From Bacillus paralicheniformis (GTDB taxonomy: Bacteria; Bacillota; Bacilli; Bacillales; Bacillaceae), in NCBI RefSeq assembly GCF_001042485.2, contig NZ_LBMN02000016.1:161378-225377 (forward strand): a stretch of 64,000 bases of DNA, written 5' to 3'. Shown here piece by piece: positions 49,617 through 59,056 of the stretch. Below the pieces are notes generated by a model. The model made no database searches and was not told the DNA's origin. It saw only the letters and a program-made list of their open reading frames with translations. Each line of letters begins with the position of its first letter. Positions within the stretch are counted from its first letter, which is position 1. The position numbers were made by a program, and so were the translations under genes.

Positions 49617-49939
49617 TGACATCATCGGCCGTAAAACATGATGTGTTCCAAGCCGTTTCCGATCCCTCACGGCGAAAGATGCTGAAGCTCCTCGCCGGCA
49701 GGGAATTGCCTGTAACAGATATCAGCACTCATTTCCCGATGAGCCGAACGGCTGTTTCAAAGCATCTGAGAATTTTGTCAGAAGCCGGACTTGTCAGCGG
49801 AAGAAAAGCGGGCAGAGAAAAACTGTACAGGCTTCATCCCGAACCTCTCGCGGAGCTGCAGCAGTGGCTCGCCTACTTCGACATGTATTGGGACAATAAG
49901 CTTTCCTTGTTAAAGCACAAAGTCGAAAACGATCAATGA
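49616..49939 (+). CDS. ArsR-family regulator paired with the SRPBCC gene
   Basis: A 107-residue winged-helix repressor (FQAVSDPSRRKMLKLLAG; DISTHFPMSRTAVSKHLRILSEAGLVSGRKAGREKLYRL). It has no cysteine pairs, so it is not a classical metal sensor. ArsR/AHSA1 gene pairs are common and the regulator usually represses its own operon. That fits the operator at 49121-49165. GTG 49616 overlaps the preceding stop codon, indicating translational coupling. The inducer is unknown. Confidence 0.88.
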   Translation: MTSSAVKHDVFQAVSDPSRRKMLKLLAGRELPVTDISTHFPMSRTAVSKHLRILSEAGLVSGRKAGREKLYRLHPEPLAELQQWLAYFDMYWDNKLSLLKHKVENDQ

Positions 49940-49944
49940 AACTG

Positions 49945-49980
49945 CAAAAAAAGCAATCTCGTTTTGGAGATTGCTTTTTT
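49945..49980. terminator. Bidirectional terminator between arsR gene and minD
   Basis: AAAAAAGCAATCTC GTTTTG GAGATTGCTTTTTT is a perfect stem with A and T tails, serving the convergent transcripts. Confidence 0.92.
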
Positions 49981-49985
49981 GCAAG

Positions 49986-50792
49986 TTAAGCGCGTACGCC
50001 GAAAAATGATTTAATCTTTGCGAAAACGCCTTTATTTTCTTCTTCAAACGACTGTAAAGGCACAGATTCACCCAGCACGCGGCGGGCGATGTTCCGGTAT
50101 GCGATTGAAGCTTTATTGTTCGGATCCATGACGACAGGCTCCCCGTTATTGGAAGCTTTAATCACTTCGTCATCATCCGCAACAATACCGATCAGTTCGA
50201 TCGACAAGTGCTGAATGACTTCATCAACATCCAGCGTATCGCCGTTTTTCATTAAGTGGTTGCGGATCCGGTTGACGACAAGTCTCGGCGGCTCAATATT
50301 TTCTTCTTTTTCAAGCAGGCCGATGATCCGGTCGGCGTCACGAACAGCGGAGATTTCCGGTGTCGTCACGACAATCGCTTTGTCAGCGCCCGAGACCGCA
50401 TTTTTATAACCTTGCTCAATCCCTGCAGGGCAGTCGATGACAATGTAGTCGAAGTCTTGTTTGAGCTGCTGGACAAGCTTGACCATCTGCTCGGGAAGAA
50501 CAGCCGACTTATCGCTTGTCTGGGCGGCCGGGAGCAAATAAAGCAAATCATCGAAGCGTTTATCTTTCACAAGCGCCTGATGGATTTTGCATCGCTCCTC
50601 AACGACATCTACCAAATCATATATGATTCTATTTTCAAGGCCCATGACGACATCAAGATTGCGCAGGCCGATATCCGTGTCAACGAGACATACCCGTTTT
50701 CCCAAAATGGCCAAGGCGGTGCCAAGATTTGCGGATGTCGTCGTTTTGCCTACTCCGCCTTTCCCCGAGGTTATTACGATAGCTTCACCCAA
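49986..50792 (-). CDS. minD: Septum-site-determining ATPase MinD
   Basis: Deviant Walker-A ParA-family ATPase of 268 residues that recruits MinC to the membrane and blocks division at the poles. The P-loop is ITSGKGGVGKTTTSANLG (residues 7-24), with VDTDIGLRNLDVVMGLENR and a C-terminal amphipathic targeting helix (GVFAKIKSFFGVRA). The TTG start at 50792 uses the ribosome site GGAGGAATG, which also encodes the last residues and stop of minC, so the two are translationally coupled. Confidence 0.96.
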   Translation of the reverse strand: MGEAIVITSGKGGVGKTTTSANLGTALAILGKRVCLVDTDIGLRNLDVVMGLENRIIYDLVDVVEERCKIHQALVKDKRFDDLLYLLPAAQTSDKSAVLPEQMVKLVQQLKQDFDYIVIDCPAGIEQGYKNAVSGADKAIVVTTPEISAVRDADRIIGLLEKEENIEPPRLVVNRIRNHLMKNGDTLDVDEVIQHLSIELIGIVADDDEVIKASNNGEPVVMDPNNKASIAYRNIARRVLGESVPLQSFEEENKGVFAKIKSFFGVRA

Positions 50793-50794
50793 TT

Positions 50795-51475
50795 TTACAT
50801 TCCTCCCTCAAGCCTTGTTAAACTAGGTCTTAAATGAGCTAATTGCTGAAGGCGGTCAATGACCATATTCTCATTTTCATCTAAATAAGCACATTCCATG
50901 TCGTTCCCTTCTTGGATGTGGTCTGGGGAGCGATTGAGCACATGATTGATACGCAATTGAGTCGGTCTCATATCCGAAGCCGCAATAACAGCTCGTTTAT
51001 TTCCATTAAAACCGGCGTGGGCAATCCCTCTTAATGAGCCGAGGATGAAAATATTCCCTCCGGCCTTCACCATTCCTCCCGGATTCACATCCCCAATCAG
51101 AAGCAAATCACCCTCCGTTTCGAGGACTTGCCCTGAACGGACAATTTTAGCGACAGAAATAATTTCGCTTTCCGCTTTTAAACGGTTTGCTTCATCTTTG
51201 GTCATGACTTCACTTTCAATGGAGTGGATGAACAGATTTTGTTTCTCAGTGATCACATCGGTCAAGATCTGTTCTTGCTCCTCGGTCACATAACGGTGGC
51301 CGAGCTTAACGAGCACACTGATTTTCTGGCCTTTTCCATCCATATAATGTTCGAGTGACAGCATATCCTGAAGACCGTACAATAATTCTTCAAAAGAGCA
51401 TGTGTCATCAAGATGAAGCGTCAATCCATTTTTCGTTCCTTTAATTGTTACGTATTGCTGCTTTTGGGTCTTCAC
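50795..51475 (-). CDS. minC: Septum-site-determining inhibitor MinC
   Basis: FtsZ-assembly inhibitor of 226 residues. The N-terminal domain acts on FtsZ. The C-terminal beta-helix ([37 protein letters not shown]) binds MinD. The GTG start at 51475 follows GAGGTGAAC and gives the B. subtilis length; the frame remains open to 51517. It lies after mreD in the mreBCD-minCD cluster. Confidence 0.95.
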   Translation of the reverse strand: MKTQKQQYVTIKGTKNGLTLHLDDTCSFEELLYGLQDMLSLEHYMDGKGQKISVLVKLGHRYVTEEQEQILTDVITEKQNLFIHSIESEVMTKDEANRLKAESEIISVAKIVRSGQVLETEGDLLLIGDVNPGGMVKAGGNIFILGSLRGIAHAGFNGNKRAVIAASDMRPTQLRINHVLNRSPDHIQEGNDMECAYLDENENMVIDRLQQLAHLRPSLTRLEGGM

Positions 51476-51528
51476 GGTGTTCACCTCAACATCATACTCT
51501 TTTCGACATCGGCTCATAAAATCCTCTT

Positions 51529-52047
51529 TTACTCATTCCTCAGCTCTTTCTTAAGACTGGTAAAAAACCATTTGAACGGGTAAATGAGCAAAAGGCCGCC
51601 AACGGCGTTCAGCCCAAGCGTAGGCAGGAGCCTGCCGAGCACAAATTGATGGAACGGCATGATTTCCGGACGTATCAGCATCTGCACGCCATATTGGTAA
51701 AATTCAAGAACACAGACGGCGAGCAGCGAAATAAAAATGACCACCAGCGCGTTTGTCTGCAATACTTTGAATGCTTTTGACGATAAATAGCAAATACCGG
51801 CAAAACCGAACATATATACACCTAAAAGGTCGGTGTAATTAATATCATATAACAGTCCGAAAATAAATCCATATGTAATGGCAAAAGGCTGATTGACATA
51901 AGCCGTCATAAAAACTAAGACAAGCAGCAGAAAACGCGGGATGAGCTGCTGTTCTTCCGTCACAAAAGGCAGGTTGACAAAATCCGCGTAGACGCTGTCA
52001 GATACTAAAACAAACATCATCACGACGGGAAGAAGGAAGCGTTTCAC
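51529..52047 (-). CDS. mreD: Rod-shape protein MreD
   Basis: A 172-residue integral membrane protein with five or six helices ([73 protein letters not shown]). It is part of the elongasome with MreB, MreC and RodA. The GTG start overlaps the mreC stop by 4 bases (GTGA). Confidence 0.93.
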   Translation of the reverse strand: MKRFLLPVVMMFVLVSDSVYADFVNLPFVTEEQQLIPRFLLLVLVFMTAYVNQPFAITYGFIFGLLYDINYTDLLGVYMFGFAGICYLSSKAFKVLQTNALVVIFISLLAVCVLEFYQYGVQMLIRPEIMPFHQFVLGRLLPTLGLNAVGGLLLIYPFKWFFTSLKKELRNE

Positions 52048-52952
52048 GAACCTTCCTCCTCATCGTCCATCTTGTTGACATCCACCGTATCAAGCGTTCT
52101 GTCGACGACGATCACGTTATCAAGGTTATACATATCGGCCGCCGGCTCTACATAAGCGATTTTTGTCAAGCCGTAGGAATCGGGTTCAACCTCTGTCACT
52201 TTTCCGATTGTCAGGCCTTTCGGAAAAACGCCGCCCGCACCGGAAGTTTCGACGAGGTCTCCTTTTTTCACTTCCCTGTCTTCATCAGGCTCAATGATTT
52301 CCATTGACAGCGCCTTTTTCTCGGAGTCATAGCCGTTGATGATTCCGTTGACCGTTTTCTTGCCTTTATTTGCAGCGATAACCGTAGAAATTCTGTTGTT
52401 TCTGTCTGTTGCGCTTAAAAGCTGGACGGTGGAAGTGAAATTGTTCACTTTAGTGCTTTTGATTTTCCCGATCAAGTTGCCGTTTTCATCTGTGACCGCC
52501 ATATCCTTTTCGACGCCGTGCTTAGAACCTTTGTTAATCGTGATCAGGTTCCACCACTCATACTTATCCGGATTTCTGGCGATAACAGTCGCCAGAATCG
52601 GCGTGTAGTCTTTAATTGATTTCAAATGGCCGAGCTCTTTTCTTAAAGACTTATTTTCATTTTCAAGCTCTTGCAGCTTTGCCTCGTATTGCGTCTGGCC
52701 GTCGAGCTTTTTCCGCAGGCGCTCATTTTCGCTGTACGTATTTTTTAAGTCTTCGATATTTTCAAAGAAGCCCGCAAAAAATTGAGCGGGCGTATGAAAA
52801 ATCGTCTGGAATACACCAGTTGTATCGCCAATAAATTTTTCGGGCCAAGTTGCATTCCGGTCATTCTTTAACGAAAATCCAATCATTGCCACTAAAATGA
52901 TGATACAAAGGAGTAAAAGCATCAACCGTTTATTCGTAAAAAACTGCGGCAT
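52044..52952 (-). CDS. mreC: Rod-shape protein MreC
   Basis: A 302-residue bitopic protein. One N-terminal transmembrane helix (LMLLLLCIIILVAMIGFSL) precedes a coiled coil (residues about 70-115, YSENERLRKKLDGQTQYEAK) and two extracellular beta-barrel domains (GSKHGVEKDMAVTDENGNLIG; VETSGAGGVFPKGLTIGKV). It links MreB filaments to periplasmic-side wall synthesis. ATG 52950-52952 follows GAAGAGGTG. The acidic C-terminal tail (MDDEEEGS) is notable. Confidence 0.95.
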   Translation of the reverse strand: MPQFFTNKRLMLLLLCIIILVAMIGFSLKNDRNATWPEKFIGDTTGVFQTIFHTPAQFFAGFFENIEDLKNTYSENERLRKKLDGQTQYEAKLQELENENKSLRKELGHLKSIKDYTPILATVIARNPDKYEWWNLITINKGSKHGVEKDMAVTDENGNLIGKIKSTKVNNFTSTVQLLSATDRNNRISTVIAANKGKKTVNGIINGYDSEKKALSMEIIEPDEDREVKKGDLVETSGAGGVFPKGLTIGKVTEVEPDSYGLTKIAYVEPAADMYNLDNVIVVDRTLDTVDVNKMDDEEEGS

Positions 52953-52982
52953 GATTATACACCTCTTCTATTCCCTGTGTCC

Positions 52983-53993
52983 TTAATTTTTGCCTTTAAA
53001 TAGATGAATTTGCTCGAGAGCTTTACCTGTTCCGATCGCTACACAGTCAAGAGGGTCTTCCGCAATTAAAACCGGCATTTTCGTTTCTTCGCTGATGACT
53101 TTGTCCAAGTGACGCAGCAGCGCACCGCCTCCTGTCAGGACGATTCCGCGGTCCATAATATCAGCCGCGAGTTCAGGCGGAGTTTTTTCAAGCGTATTTT
53201 TCACGGCATCGACAATTGCAGTCACAGTGTCGCGAAGCGCCGCTGTAATTTCTTTTTCGGTGATTTCAATCGTTTTCGGCAGACCTGTTAAAAGATCGCG
53301 GCCGCGGATTTCCATGCTTTCTCCGTTTTCAGAAGCTTCGGCAGAACCGATTTCAAGTTTGATCGCTTCCGCAGTACGGTCACCGATCATCAAGTTATAT
53401 GTTTTTCTAATATAAGTAATGATTGCTTCATCCATTTCATCACCGGCAACGCGAATAGACTGGGATGTGACGATGCCGCCGAGGGAAATAATCGCGACTT
53501 CGGTCGTTCCGCCGCCGATGTCGACCACCATGCTTCCAGTCGGTTCCCAAACAGGAAGATTGGCTCCGATCGCCGCTGCAAACGGTTCTTCAATCGGATA
53601 TGCATCTCTCGCCCCGGCCTGGCGCGTAGCGTCGATTACCGCACGCTGCTCAACCGCCGTAATTCCCGACGGGACACAAACCATGACATAAGGTTTTCTC
53701 GCAAATAAGCCTTTGTTTTTAACAGCTTTGCTAATATAATGTTTCATCATTGTCGCTGTTGTTTCATAATCAGCGATTACGCCATCTTTCATCGGGCGGA
53801 GGGCGACGACATTGCCGGGCGTACGTCCGATCATGTTTTTCGCATCGTTTCCGACTGCAACGATCTGCTTTGTATCTGTTTGCAGCGCAACGACGGAAGG
53901 CTCCCTGACGACAATACCTTTACCTTTCACAAAAACAAGCGTATTCGCCGTTCCTAAATCTATTCCAAGGTCTCTCGCACCAATTCCAAACAT
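52983..53993 (-). CDS. mreB: Actin-like shape protein MreB
   Basis: Bacterial actin homologue of 336 residues. It has the phosphate-1 loop [19 protein letters not shown], the phosphate-2 motif [18 protein letters not shown] and the adenosine motif [14 protein letters not shown]. It assembles membrane-bound filaments that guide cylindrical wall growth. It is the first gene of mreBCD-minCD and is preceded by radC, as in B. subtilis. Confidence 0.97.
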   Translation of the reverse strand: MFGIGARDLGIDLGTANTLVFVKGKGIVVREPSVVALQTDTKQIVAVGNDAKNMIGRTPGNVVALRPMKDGVIADYETTATMMKHYISKAVKNKGLFARKPYVMVCVPSGITAVEQRAVIDATRQAGARDAYPIEEPFAAAIGANLPVWEPTGSMVVDIGGGTTEVAIISLGGIVTSQSIRVAGDEMDEAIITYIRKTYNLMIGDRTAEAIKLEIGSAEASENGESMEIRGRDLLTGLPKTIEITEKEITAALRDTVTAIVDAVKNTLEKTPPELAADIMDRGIVLTGGGALLRHLDKVISEETKMPVLIAEDPLDCVAIGTGKALEQIHLFKGKN

Positions 53994-54080
53994 TTGTATG
54001 TATCTTCCTTTCTTAAAACAATATTCCTAAGCAAAAACCCATAAATTCTATTATAGCTTAATTTAATGAAAAAAAAAGTG

Positions 54081-54755
54081 TTACAAATATCCTTTTTCTT
54101 TTAAGCTCACAAATTTTTGATCACCGATGATGATATGATCGAGCAATTCGATTCCAAGCAGCTGTCCGGACTCGTGAAGGCGCTGTGTAACTTCTATGTC
54201 TTCGCGGCTTGGAGCCGGATCTCCGGACGGATGATTGTGGACGCAGATGAATGAGGCTGCGGAGCGCTTTAAAGCTTCCTTAAACACTTCCCTCGGATGG
54301 ACGATTGAAGAGTTCAAGCTTCCTATAAAAATTGTTCGCTTGTGGATCACCTGGTTTTTCGTGTTCAGATACAGGCATACGAAGTGCTCCTGAGACAGAA
54401 AGCGCATATCCCCCATTAAAAAATTGGCCGCATCTTCGGGAAAACGGATCACATAACGGTCTTTGCAGGCAAGGCTGTGAATGCGCCGGCCAAGTTCGAG
54501 CGCCGCCAAAATCTGCACGGCTTTGGCGCGGCCGATCCCGGAAATGCTTGAAAGCTCCTCAGCGGATGCTTCTTTTAACAAACGGAGGCCGTCAAACGTT
54601 TGAAGCAGCCGGCTTGAAAGCTGAAGAACCGATTCTTTTTTCGTCCCGGTTCTGAGCAGTATCGCGAGCAGTTCATGGTTTGACAAACTTTCGGCGCCTG
54701 TGTTGAGAAGGCGCTCCCGCGGCCTTTCTTCATCAGGAAAATCCTTTAATTTCAA
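54081..54755 (-). CDS. radC: RadC (UPF0758, JAMM-fold) protein
   Basis: A protein of 224 residues or more with an N-terminal helix-hairpin-helix region (SSISGIGRAKAVQILAALELGRR). The JAMM metalloprotease-like domain has the motif CVHNHPSGDPAPSREDIEVT, where the HNH...D metal ligands are visible. Function is unclear; the original repair phenotype was due to another gene. The frame here starts at TTG 54755 with no ribosome site. A good site, AAAGGGAGGG, lies 15-25 bases further up, six bases before an in-frame ATA (54770). Residues between (ISDLP) fit the family, so the real start may be ATA or ATC. Confidence 0.9.
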   Translation of the reverse strand: MKLKDFPDEERPRERLLNTGAESLSNHELLAILLRTGTKKESVLQLSSRLLQTFDGLRLLKEASAEELSSISGIGRAKAVQILAALELGRRIHSLACKDRYVIRFPEDAANFLMGDMRFLSQEHFVCLYLNTKNQVIHKRTIFIGSLNSSIVHPREVFKEALKRSAASFICVHNHPSGDPAPSREDIEVTQRLHESGQLLGIELLDHIIIGDQKFVSLKEKGYL

Positions 54756-54809
54756 CGGCAGATCGCTTATGATAAACCCTCCCTTTTGATTCCCTTCTCG
54801 TTCGGTTTA

Positions 54810-55382
54810 TCAAAAGGAGTGAAGATCGAACGTTTTCAGCATTCTCATCGTTTTGGAAATCGGAAGACCCACAACTGTATAATAGTCTCCCTTTATCTGT
54901 TTGACAAAAAGCGCGCCTTTTCCTTGTATTCCGTATGAACCGGCTTTATCAAACGGCTCTCCTGTAGCGATGTAAGCGCTGATTTCCTTTTCTTCAAGAG
55001 GCCAAAAAAAGACTTCGGTTTCTTCAAAAAATGTTTCGCATCTCTCGCCGTCCTTAATGCAGACGCCGGTAAGCACTGAATGGGTCTGTCCCGAAAGCAT
55101 GCTCAGCATCCTTTTTGCATCTTCGGCATCTTTGGGCTTGCCCAAATAAGCCCCGTCATAAAGAACAATGGTGTCGGCGCCAAGCACGACGGCATCAGGA
55201 TATTGTTCGGCTACTGCACGCACTTTTTGTTCCGCCAACCATTTGACGTTTTCTGCTGGTGAAAAGTTTCGAATTAATTTTTCTTCCGCGTTGCTCGTAA
55301 CGATGCTGTATGGAATCTGAAGAAGATCGAGGAGTTCCTTTCTGCGGGGTGATTGTGAAGCCAATATGAGCTGTCGGGTCAT
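54810..55382 (-). CDS. maf: Maf-family nucleotide pyrophosphatase
   Basis: A 190-residue Maf protein, an NTP pyrophosphatase preferring dTTP/UTP and modified nucleotides and linked to septum inhibition in B. subtilis. The signature [16 protein letters not shown] is at the N-terminus; [13 protein letters not shown] and the C-terminal [28 protein letters not shown] complete the active site. The start is ATG 55382 (MTRQLILAS), after AAAGGATG. The longer frame to 55463 does not match the family. Confidence 0.94.
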   Translation of the reverse strand: MTRQLILASQSPRRKELLDLLQIPYSIVTSNAEEKLIRNFSPAENVKWLAEQKVRAVAEQYPDAVVLGADTIVLYDGAYLGKPKDAEDAKRMLSMLSGQTHSVLTGVCIKDGERCETFFEETEVFFWPLEEKEISAYIATGEPFDKAGSYGIQGKGALFVKQIKGDYYTVVGLPISKTMRMLKTFDLHSF

Positions 55383-55504
55383 AAGAAGACATCCTTTCAA
55401 AGGTTTTTGCATAGGAAAAAAAGATACCTGTTTTATCCTACCAAAAGAACGCCGCCGCCACAATTTCAGAAAAGTAACTTTTTAATGACAAAAATCGTGA
55501 AAAT

Positions 55505-55533
55505 AAAAAAACCAGCGCCTCTGCTGGTTTTTT
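55505..55533 (-). terminator. Terminator of spoIIB
   Basis: AAAAAACCAGC AGAGGC GCTGGTTTTTTT, symmetrical stem with long T run on the minus strand, at the spoIIB stop. Confidence 0.9.
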
Positions 55534-56567
55534 TATTTTATTTGGCTCAGCAATAGCTGCTGGCTTTTCCAGCCGTTGGCTGCGGTCGGTTTCTCAAGCA
55601 GGTTGACGGCTTCCAGTATGCTCTTCTTTACCTCTTCAGATTCTCCTTTTGATTTGGCGCCGTCAAGTTCAGCTTTGACATCAGCTATGTTTTGAGATGT
55701 AACCTCCGCGCCGAGAATCGCTTTTGCCGACAGCTCGGCCGCTTCTTTAAAAGGCTCTAGCAAACCGGGCTCGAGTGCAACCGGAAGCTCTTTTCCGCCC
55801 CACGCTTCAAAATCGTTTTCGATTAATATTTTGCCAATTTCAGATGTCATCTGTTTTTCCCCTGTTATTCCGGCGATCACATAAAATCCGTCGTCTTTGG
55901 CAATCGAAACGGCGGCATACCCCTTGTCTGCGATTTGAGAGGCCAGCGTCTCCGCTCCTTCTTTAGATGAAAACTTGCCGGCCTGAACGGCAAAGCTTTT
56001 AAAAGATTCTCCCGCTTGTCCGCTATTTTTTTGTCCGCTCTTTTTCTCTTCGGCACCTGAGTCACCGGCTTTTACCGCCTGTCCGTTTTCCGCATCCGCA
56101 CCCAAGCTGCCGGATGCCGGCACTCCTTCTTTATGGGTTGCGAGATTCAGCGCGAACAGCCCGAGTCCCGTGCCGAGCAACACAGCAAAGATAATGGTTG
56201 CAGCAAAGCGCTTCAAAGGAAACGTAAGGGACATTTTCGCTTTTCGGTTGTTTTTAGCCTCGTTTTTCTTTTGATAAGGCGCCACCACTTTGGGATCGTC
56301 TTTGTACACGGTTTCTTCTTCGTCTGGAGGCGTCCATGTAAATTCATCTGTTTCAGGTGCGCCGTCCTCTTTTGAAGCCGATATTTCCCGTTCCGCCTTT
56401 CTCTTTTCTTCCCAGTTTGAAAAGGTGAACTTCTTTTCTTCATTTCTGTTGGAAAACTCTTTTTCATTTCCGTAGATGGTCTCTTCTCTGCCATTGATCA
56501 TCACTTTAAGCGGGTCTTCCTGGGGCACTTTTTTAGCTGAGTTTTTCTTGCTCTTCCGTTTTTTCAT
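55533..56567 (-). CDS. spoIIB: Stage II sporulation protein SpoIIB
   Basis: A 344-residue bitopic protein localising to the sporulation septum and aiding septal wall thinning and engulfment. A long, charged cytosolic region (residues 1-118, starting MKKRKSKKNSAKK) is followed by a single transmembrane helix (121-142, FAATIIFAVLLGTGLGLFAL). An extracellular SPOR domain follows (SFKSFAVQAGKFSSKEGAETLA onward), which binds denuded glycan. It lies between maf and comC, as in B. subtilis. Confidence 0.92.
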   Translation of the reverse strand: MKKRKSKKNSAKKVPQEDPLKVMINGREETIYGNEKEFSNRNEEKKFTFSNWEEKRKAEREISASKEDGAPETDEFTWTPPDEEETVYKDDPKVVAPYQKKNEAKNNRKAKMSLTFPLKRFAATIIFAVLLGTGLGLFALNLATHKEGVPASGSLGADAENGQAVKAGDSGAEEKKSGQKNSGQAGESFKSFAVQAGKFSSKEGAETLASQIADKGYAAVSIAKDDGFYVIAGITGEKQMTSEIGKILIENDFEAWGGKELPVALEPGLLEPFKEAAELSAKAILGAEVTSQNIADVKAELDGAKSKGESEEVKKSILEAVNLLEKPTAANGWKSQQLLLSQIK

Positions 56568-56717
56568 GTGGCTTCCCTCGCTTTCCGTTTATTGTTTTAT
56601 ATTGAGATTAGGCGGCAGATTGGCCGCTCTCTATACGATCGGCAGAGGGAAGCCAGAAGGAAGGAGGAGTTCTCCTTAAGGCTGTCCCTCTTATTGTCCA
56701 CACTTTATCACAGCCTC

Positions 56718-56748
56718 AAAAAAAAAGAACAAGACTTTTGTCGTCTTG
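56718..56748 (-). terminator. Terminator of comC
   Basis: CAAGAC GACAAAA GTCTTG followed by TTCTTTTTTTTT on the minus strand. Confidence 0.85.
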
Positions 56749-56772
56749 CCCAAAAAGGTTTCGTCAAATTTT

Positions 56773-57522
56773 TCACCACCGTGCCATTTGAAGGTACCAC
56801 TCGATCATTGGATTGCCATAGAAACAGCTTATCAGCGTCCCGATCAGAATCGCGGGAGCAAACGGCATAGGTTCATTTTTCTTTAGCTTTCCTGCCAGCA
56901 ATGCAATCAGACCAAGCACCGTTCCTGCGGCTGCCGAAAGGAAAAAAGCGAGAATGAGGAGGCGGCTGCCGAGCGCCATGCCGAGCACCGCAAACAGCTT
57001 TACGTCCCCCCAGCCGATCCCTCCTTTCGTCAAAAGCAGCGTCAAGAGCGGAAGCATGCCGCCGGCAAACGCACCGCTTAAACCGGAATGCCACGGCTCG
57101 AGGGGAACAAGAAACCGTCCGACAGCAAAGACAATCAGGAAAAAACAAAGCACAGCATCCGGAATGACCATATGTGTCACATCAGATACAAAGACGATCA
57201 AAAGCAGGGAAATAAGAGCAAGCACAATCACCAGCTCCCCCTGATGCCCAACCTGCATACCAGCAAACGCAAACAGGATGGCGGCGGAGAGCTCAACTGC
57301 CGGATACACGATCGATATCGGGGTTTGACACCCCTTGCACCTCCCCCGCTGCATCAAATAGGACAAAACAGGTATCAGCTCCGCGAGGCCCAGCTTTCTT
57401 TTGCAAGCCCGGCAGAGGGAACGCGGAGCAATCAATGATATCTTTTCAGGGATGCGGCGCCCGGCTGAACTAAAAAAGGAACCGAGCACTAACCCCGCCG
57501 TAAAAAGGTAAAAGATGAACAT
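56773..57522 (-). CDS. comC: Prepilin leader peptidase ComC
   Basis: A 249-residue membrane aspartic protease (GXGD type) that processes and methylates the ComG pseudopilins needed for DNA uptake. The N-terminal zinc-binding segment has two CxxC pairs (LCRACKRKLG; GRCKGCQTP). Catalytic aspartates are in FVSDVTHMVIPDAV and GGIGWGDVKLFAVLG. About eight membrane helices are present. I start at ATG 57522; a GTG one codon earlier is possible. It is placed between folC and spoIIB, as in B. subtilis, where ComK controls it; no clear ComK box was resolved. Confidence 0.92.
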   Translation of the reverse strand: MFIFYLFTAGLVLGSFFSSAGRRIPEKISLIAPRSLCRACKRKLGLAELIPVLSYLMQRGRCKGCQTPISIVYPAVELSAAILFAFAGMQVGHQGELVIVLALISLLLIVFVSDVTHMVIPDAVLCFFLIVFAVGRFLVPLEPWHSGLSGAFAGGMLPLLTLLLTKGGIGWGDVKLFAVLGMALGSRLLILAFFLSAAAGTVLGLIALLAGKLKKNEPMPFAPAILIGTLISCFYGNPMIEWYLQMARW

Positions 57523-57618
57523 CACTATCAGCCTCGCACAATCAAATTTAACCGCTTCATGGGAAAAAACGGCTTCCTGAGGCTGTTATTTTAGCAAATA
57601 TGAAGCGCCTCCGCTTTT

Positions 57619-57670
57619 CATAAAACATAAAAATGCGCAGTCAGCCGATGGCCAAAAGCGCATTTTTATG
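57619..57670 (-). terminator. Terminator of folC
   Basis: CATAAAAATGCGC and GCGCATTTTTATG are perfect 13-bp complements around a 19-base loop, followed by TTTTATG on the minus strand. Confidence 0.85.
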
Positions 57671-57674
57671 TTTT

Positions 57675-58973
57675 TTATTCAGTTAAAACTGCCCTGACGG
57701 CGGAAATAAAGTAAAGCGACCCGGTAACAATGACCACCGCTTTTTCATCTTCAGCTTGTTCTTCGATATAGCGGAAAACAGAGCCGATGTCTTCATCACA
57801 TGTTTTATGATCAGCGGTACTTTGCTCAAACAGCTTTTGAGCGGATTCCGCTCTCGGAAAATCAAAAGATGTGAAGTGAATCGATGACGCAAACGATTCG
57901 ATTTTGCGGATCATGTCTCTGTACGGCTTATCTTTGAGAGCACTAAAGCATACGTGAATATTCCGCCCGTCGAAGTGGGACGTGATCGTCTCGGCCAGCC
58001 GCTCTACCCCTTCTTTGTTATGAGCGCCGTCGATATAAACGAGAGGCCTGTTCAATACCTTCTCAAACCGGCCGGGCCATCCCGCCTTATGAATGCCGCG
58101 TTTCAGCTCTTCTTCGCTGATGGCCGCATGTTTTTCGGCTGTCAGCCATTCGGCCGCAAGTATGGCCAGAGACGCGTTTTGCCGCTGATGGGTGCCGATC
58201 AGGCTTGTTTCAATTCTTTCATAACGATGTAACGGTGTTTTCAGTGAAAACTGCTCTCCATCGGGCAGTGAACGCTCTCCGGACAGCTCGCAATCCTCAT
58301 GAAGGGATATAAAAGCAGATTCTGTCTCCATCGCCTTTCGCTTTATCACTTCAGCTGCTTCACGCTGATGAACGGCTGTGATAACAGGAACGCCGTGTTT
58401 GATGATTCCCGCCTTTTCTGCGGCAATCTCTTTCAGCGTGCCGCCTAATATTGCCATATGGTCATGGCCGATCGAAGTGATGACCGTTAACATCGGCTTC
58501 ACGACGTTTGTCGAATCCAAACGGCCGCCTAATCCCGTTTCAAAAATAACAAAATCGGTGCGCCGGTATTTAGCAAAATATAAAAATGCGCATGCCGTAA
58601 TAATTTCAAATTCGGTGGCTGCTCCGAATTCGGTTTTTTCAAGCTCAAGGACGAGAGGCCCGACCTCATTAAAGAGCGCCGTCCATTCGTCGTCCGAGAT
58701 CGGTGCGCCGTCAACGCTGATCCGTTCGTTAAAGGTAATGATATACGGTGATGTGAAGGTGCCTGCTGTATAACCGGCTTCATTGAATACCGTACGGAGA
58801 AAAGCGATCGTTGAACCTTTTCCGTTTGTTCCGGCGACATGAATCGCATTAAGCTTTTTCTCGGGGTGCCCGAGCTTTCTCAGAAGCCATTCCATTCGTT
58901 CCAAACCCGGCTTCACGCCGAATTTAAGCCTTCCGTTAATCCAGCTGAGTGCTTCATCAAACGTTTTGAACAA
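57675..58973 (-). CDS. folC: Folylpolyglutamate/dihydrofolate synthase FolC
   Basis: Mur-ligase-fold enzyme of 432 residues that adds glutamates to folate. The P-loop AGTNGKGSTIAFL is near residues 47-59. VIFETGLGGRLDSTNVV, SIGHDHMAILGGTLKEIAAEKAGIIK and the C-terminal DGAHNKEGVERL are hallmark segments. TTG 58973 follows GAAGGGAAGG. It lies 83 bases downstream of valS, with an inverted repeat between. Confidence 0.96.
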   Translation of the reverse strand: MFKTFDEALSWINGRLKFGVKPGLERMEWLLRKLGHPEKKLNAIHVAGTNGKGSTIAFLRTVFNEAGYTAGTFTSPYIITFNERISVDGAPISDDEWTALFNEVGPLVLELEKTEFGAATEFEIITACAFLYFAKYRRTDFVIFETGLGGRLDSTNVVKPMLTVITSIGHDHMAILGGTLKEIAAEKAGIIKHGVPVITAVHQREAAEVIKRKAMETESAFISLHEDCELSGERSLPDGEQFSLKTPLHRYERIETSLIGTHQRQNASLAILAAEWLTAEKHAAISEEELKRGIHKAGWPGRFEKVLNRPLVYIDGAHNKEGVERLAETITSHFDGRNIHVCFSALKDKPYRDMIRKIESFASSIHFTSFDFPRAESAQKLFEQSTADHKTCDEDIGSVFRYIEEQAEDEKAVVIVTGSLYFISAVRAVLTE

Positions 58974-59000
58974 GCGAATTCCTTCCCTTCAATTGATGAA

Positions 59001-59039
59001 GGTGTTTTCCAGCACCTTTAGAAAGACCTGGAAAACACC
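59001..59039. repeat. 12-bp perfect inverted repeat between valS and folC
   Basis: GGTGTTTTCCAG (59001-59012) and CTGGAAAACACC (59028-59039). The following T-run (CCTTTTTTTC) is on the plus strand, so as an intrinsic terminator it points against valS and folC. On the sense strand it has no T tract. Confidence 0.7.
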
Positions 59040-59056
59040 TCCTTTTTTTCGTGTGA

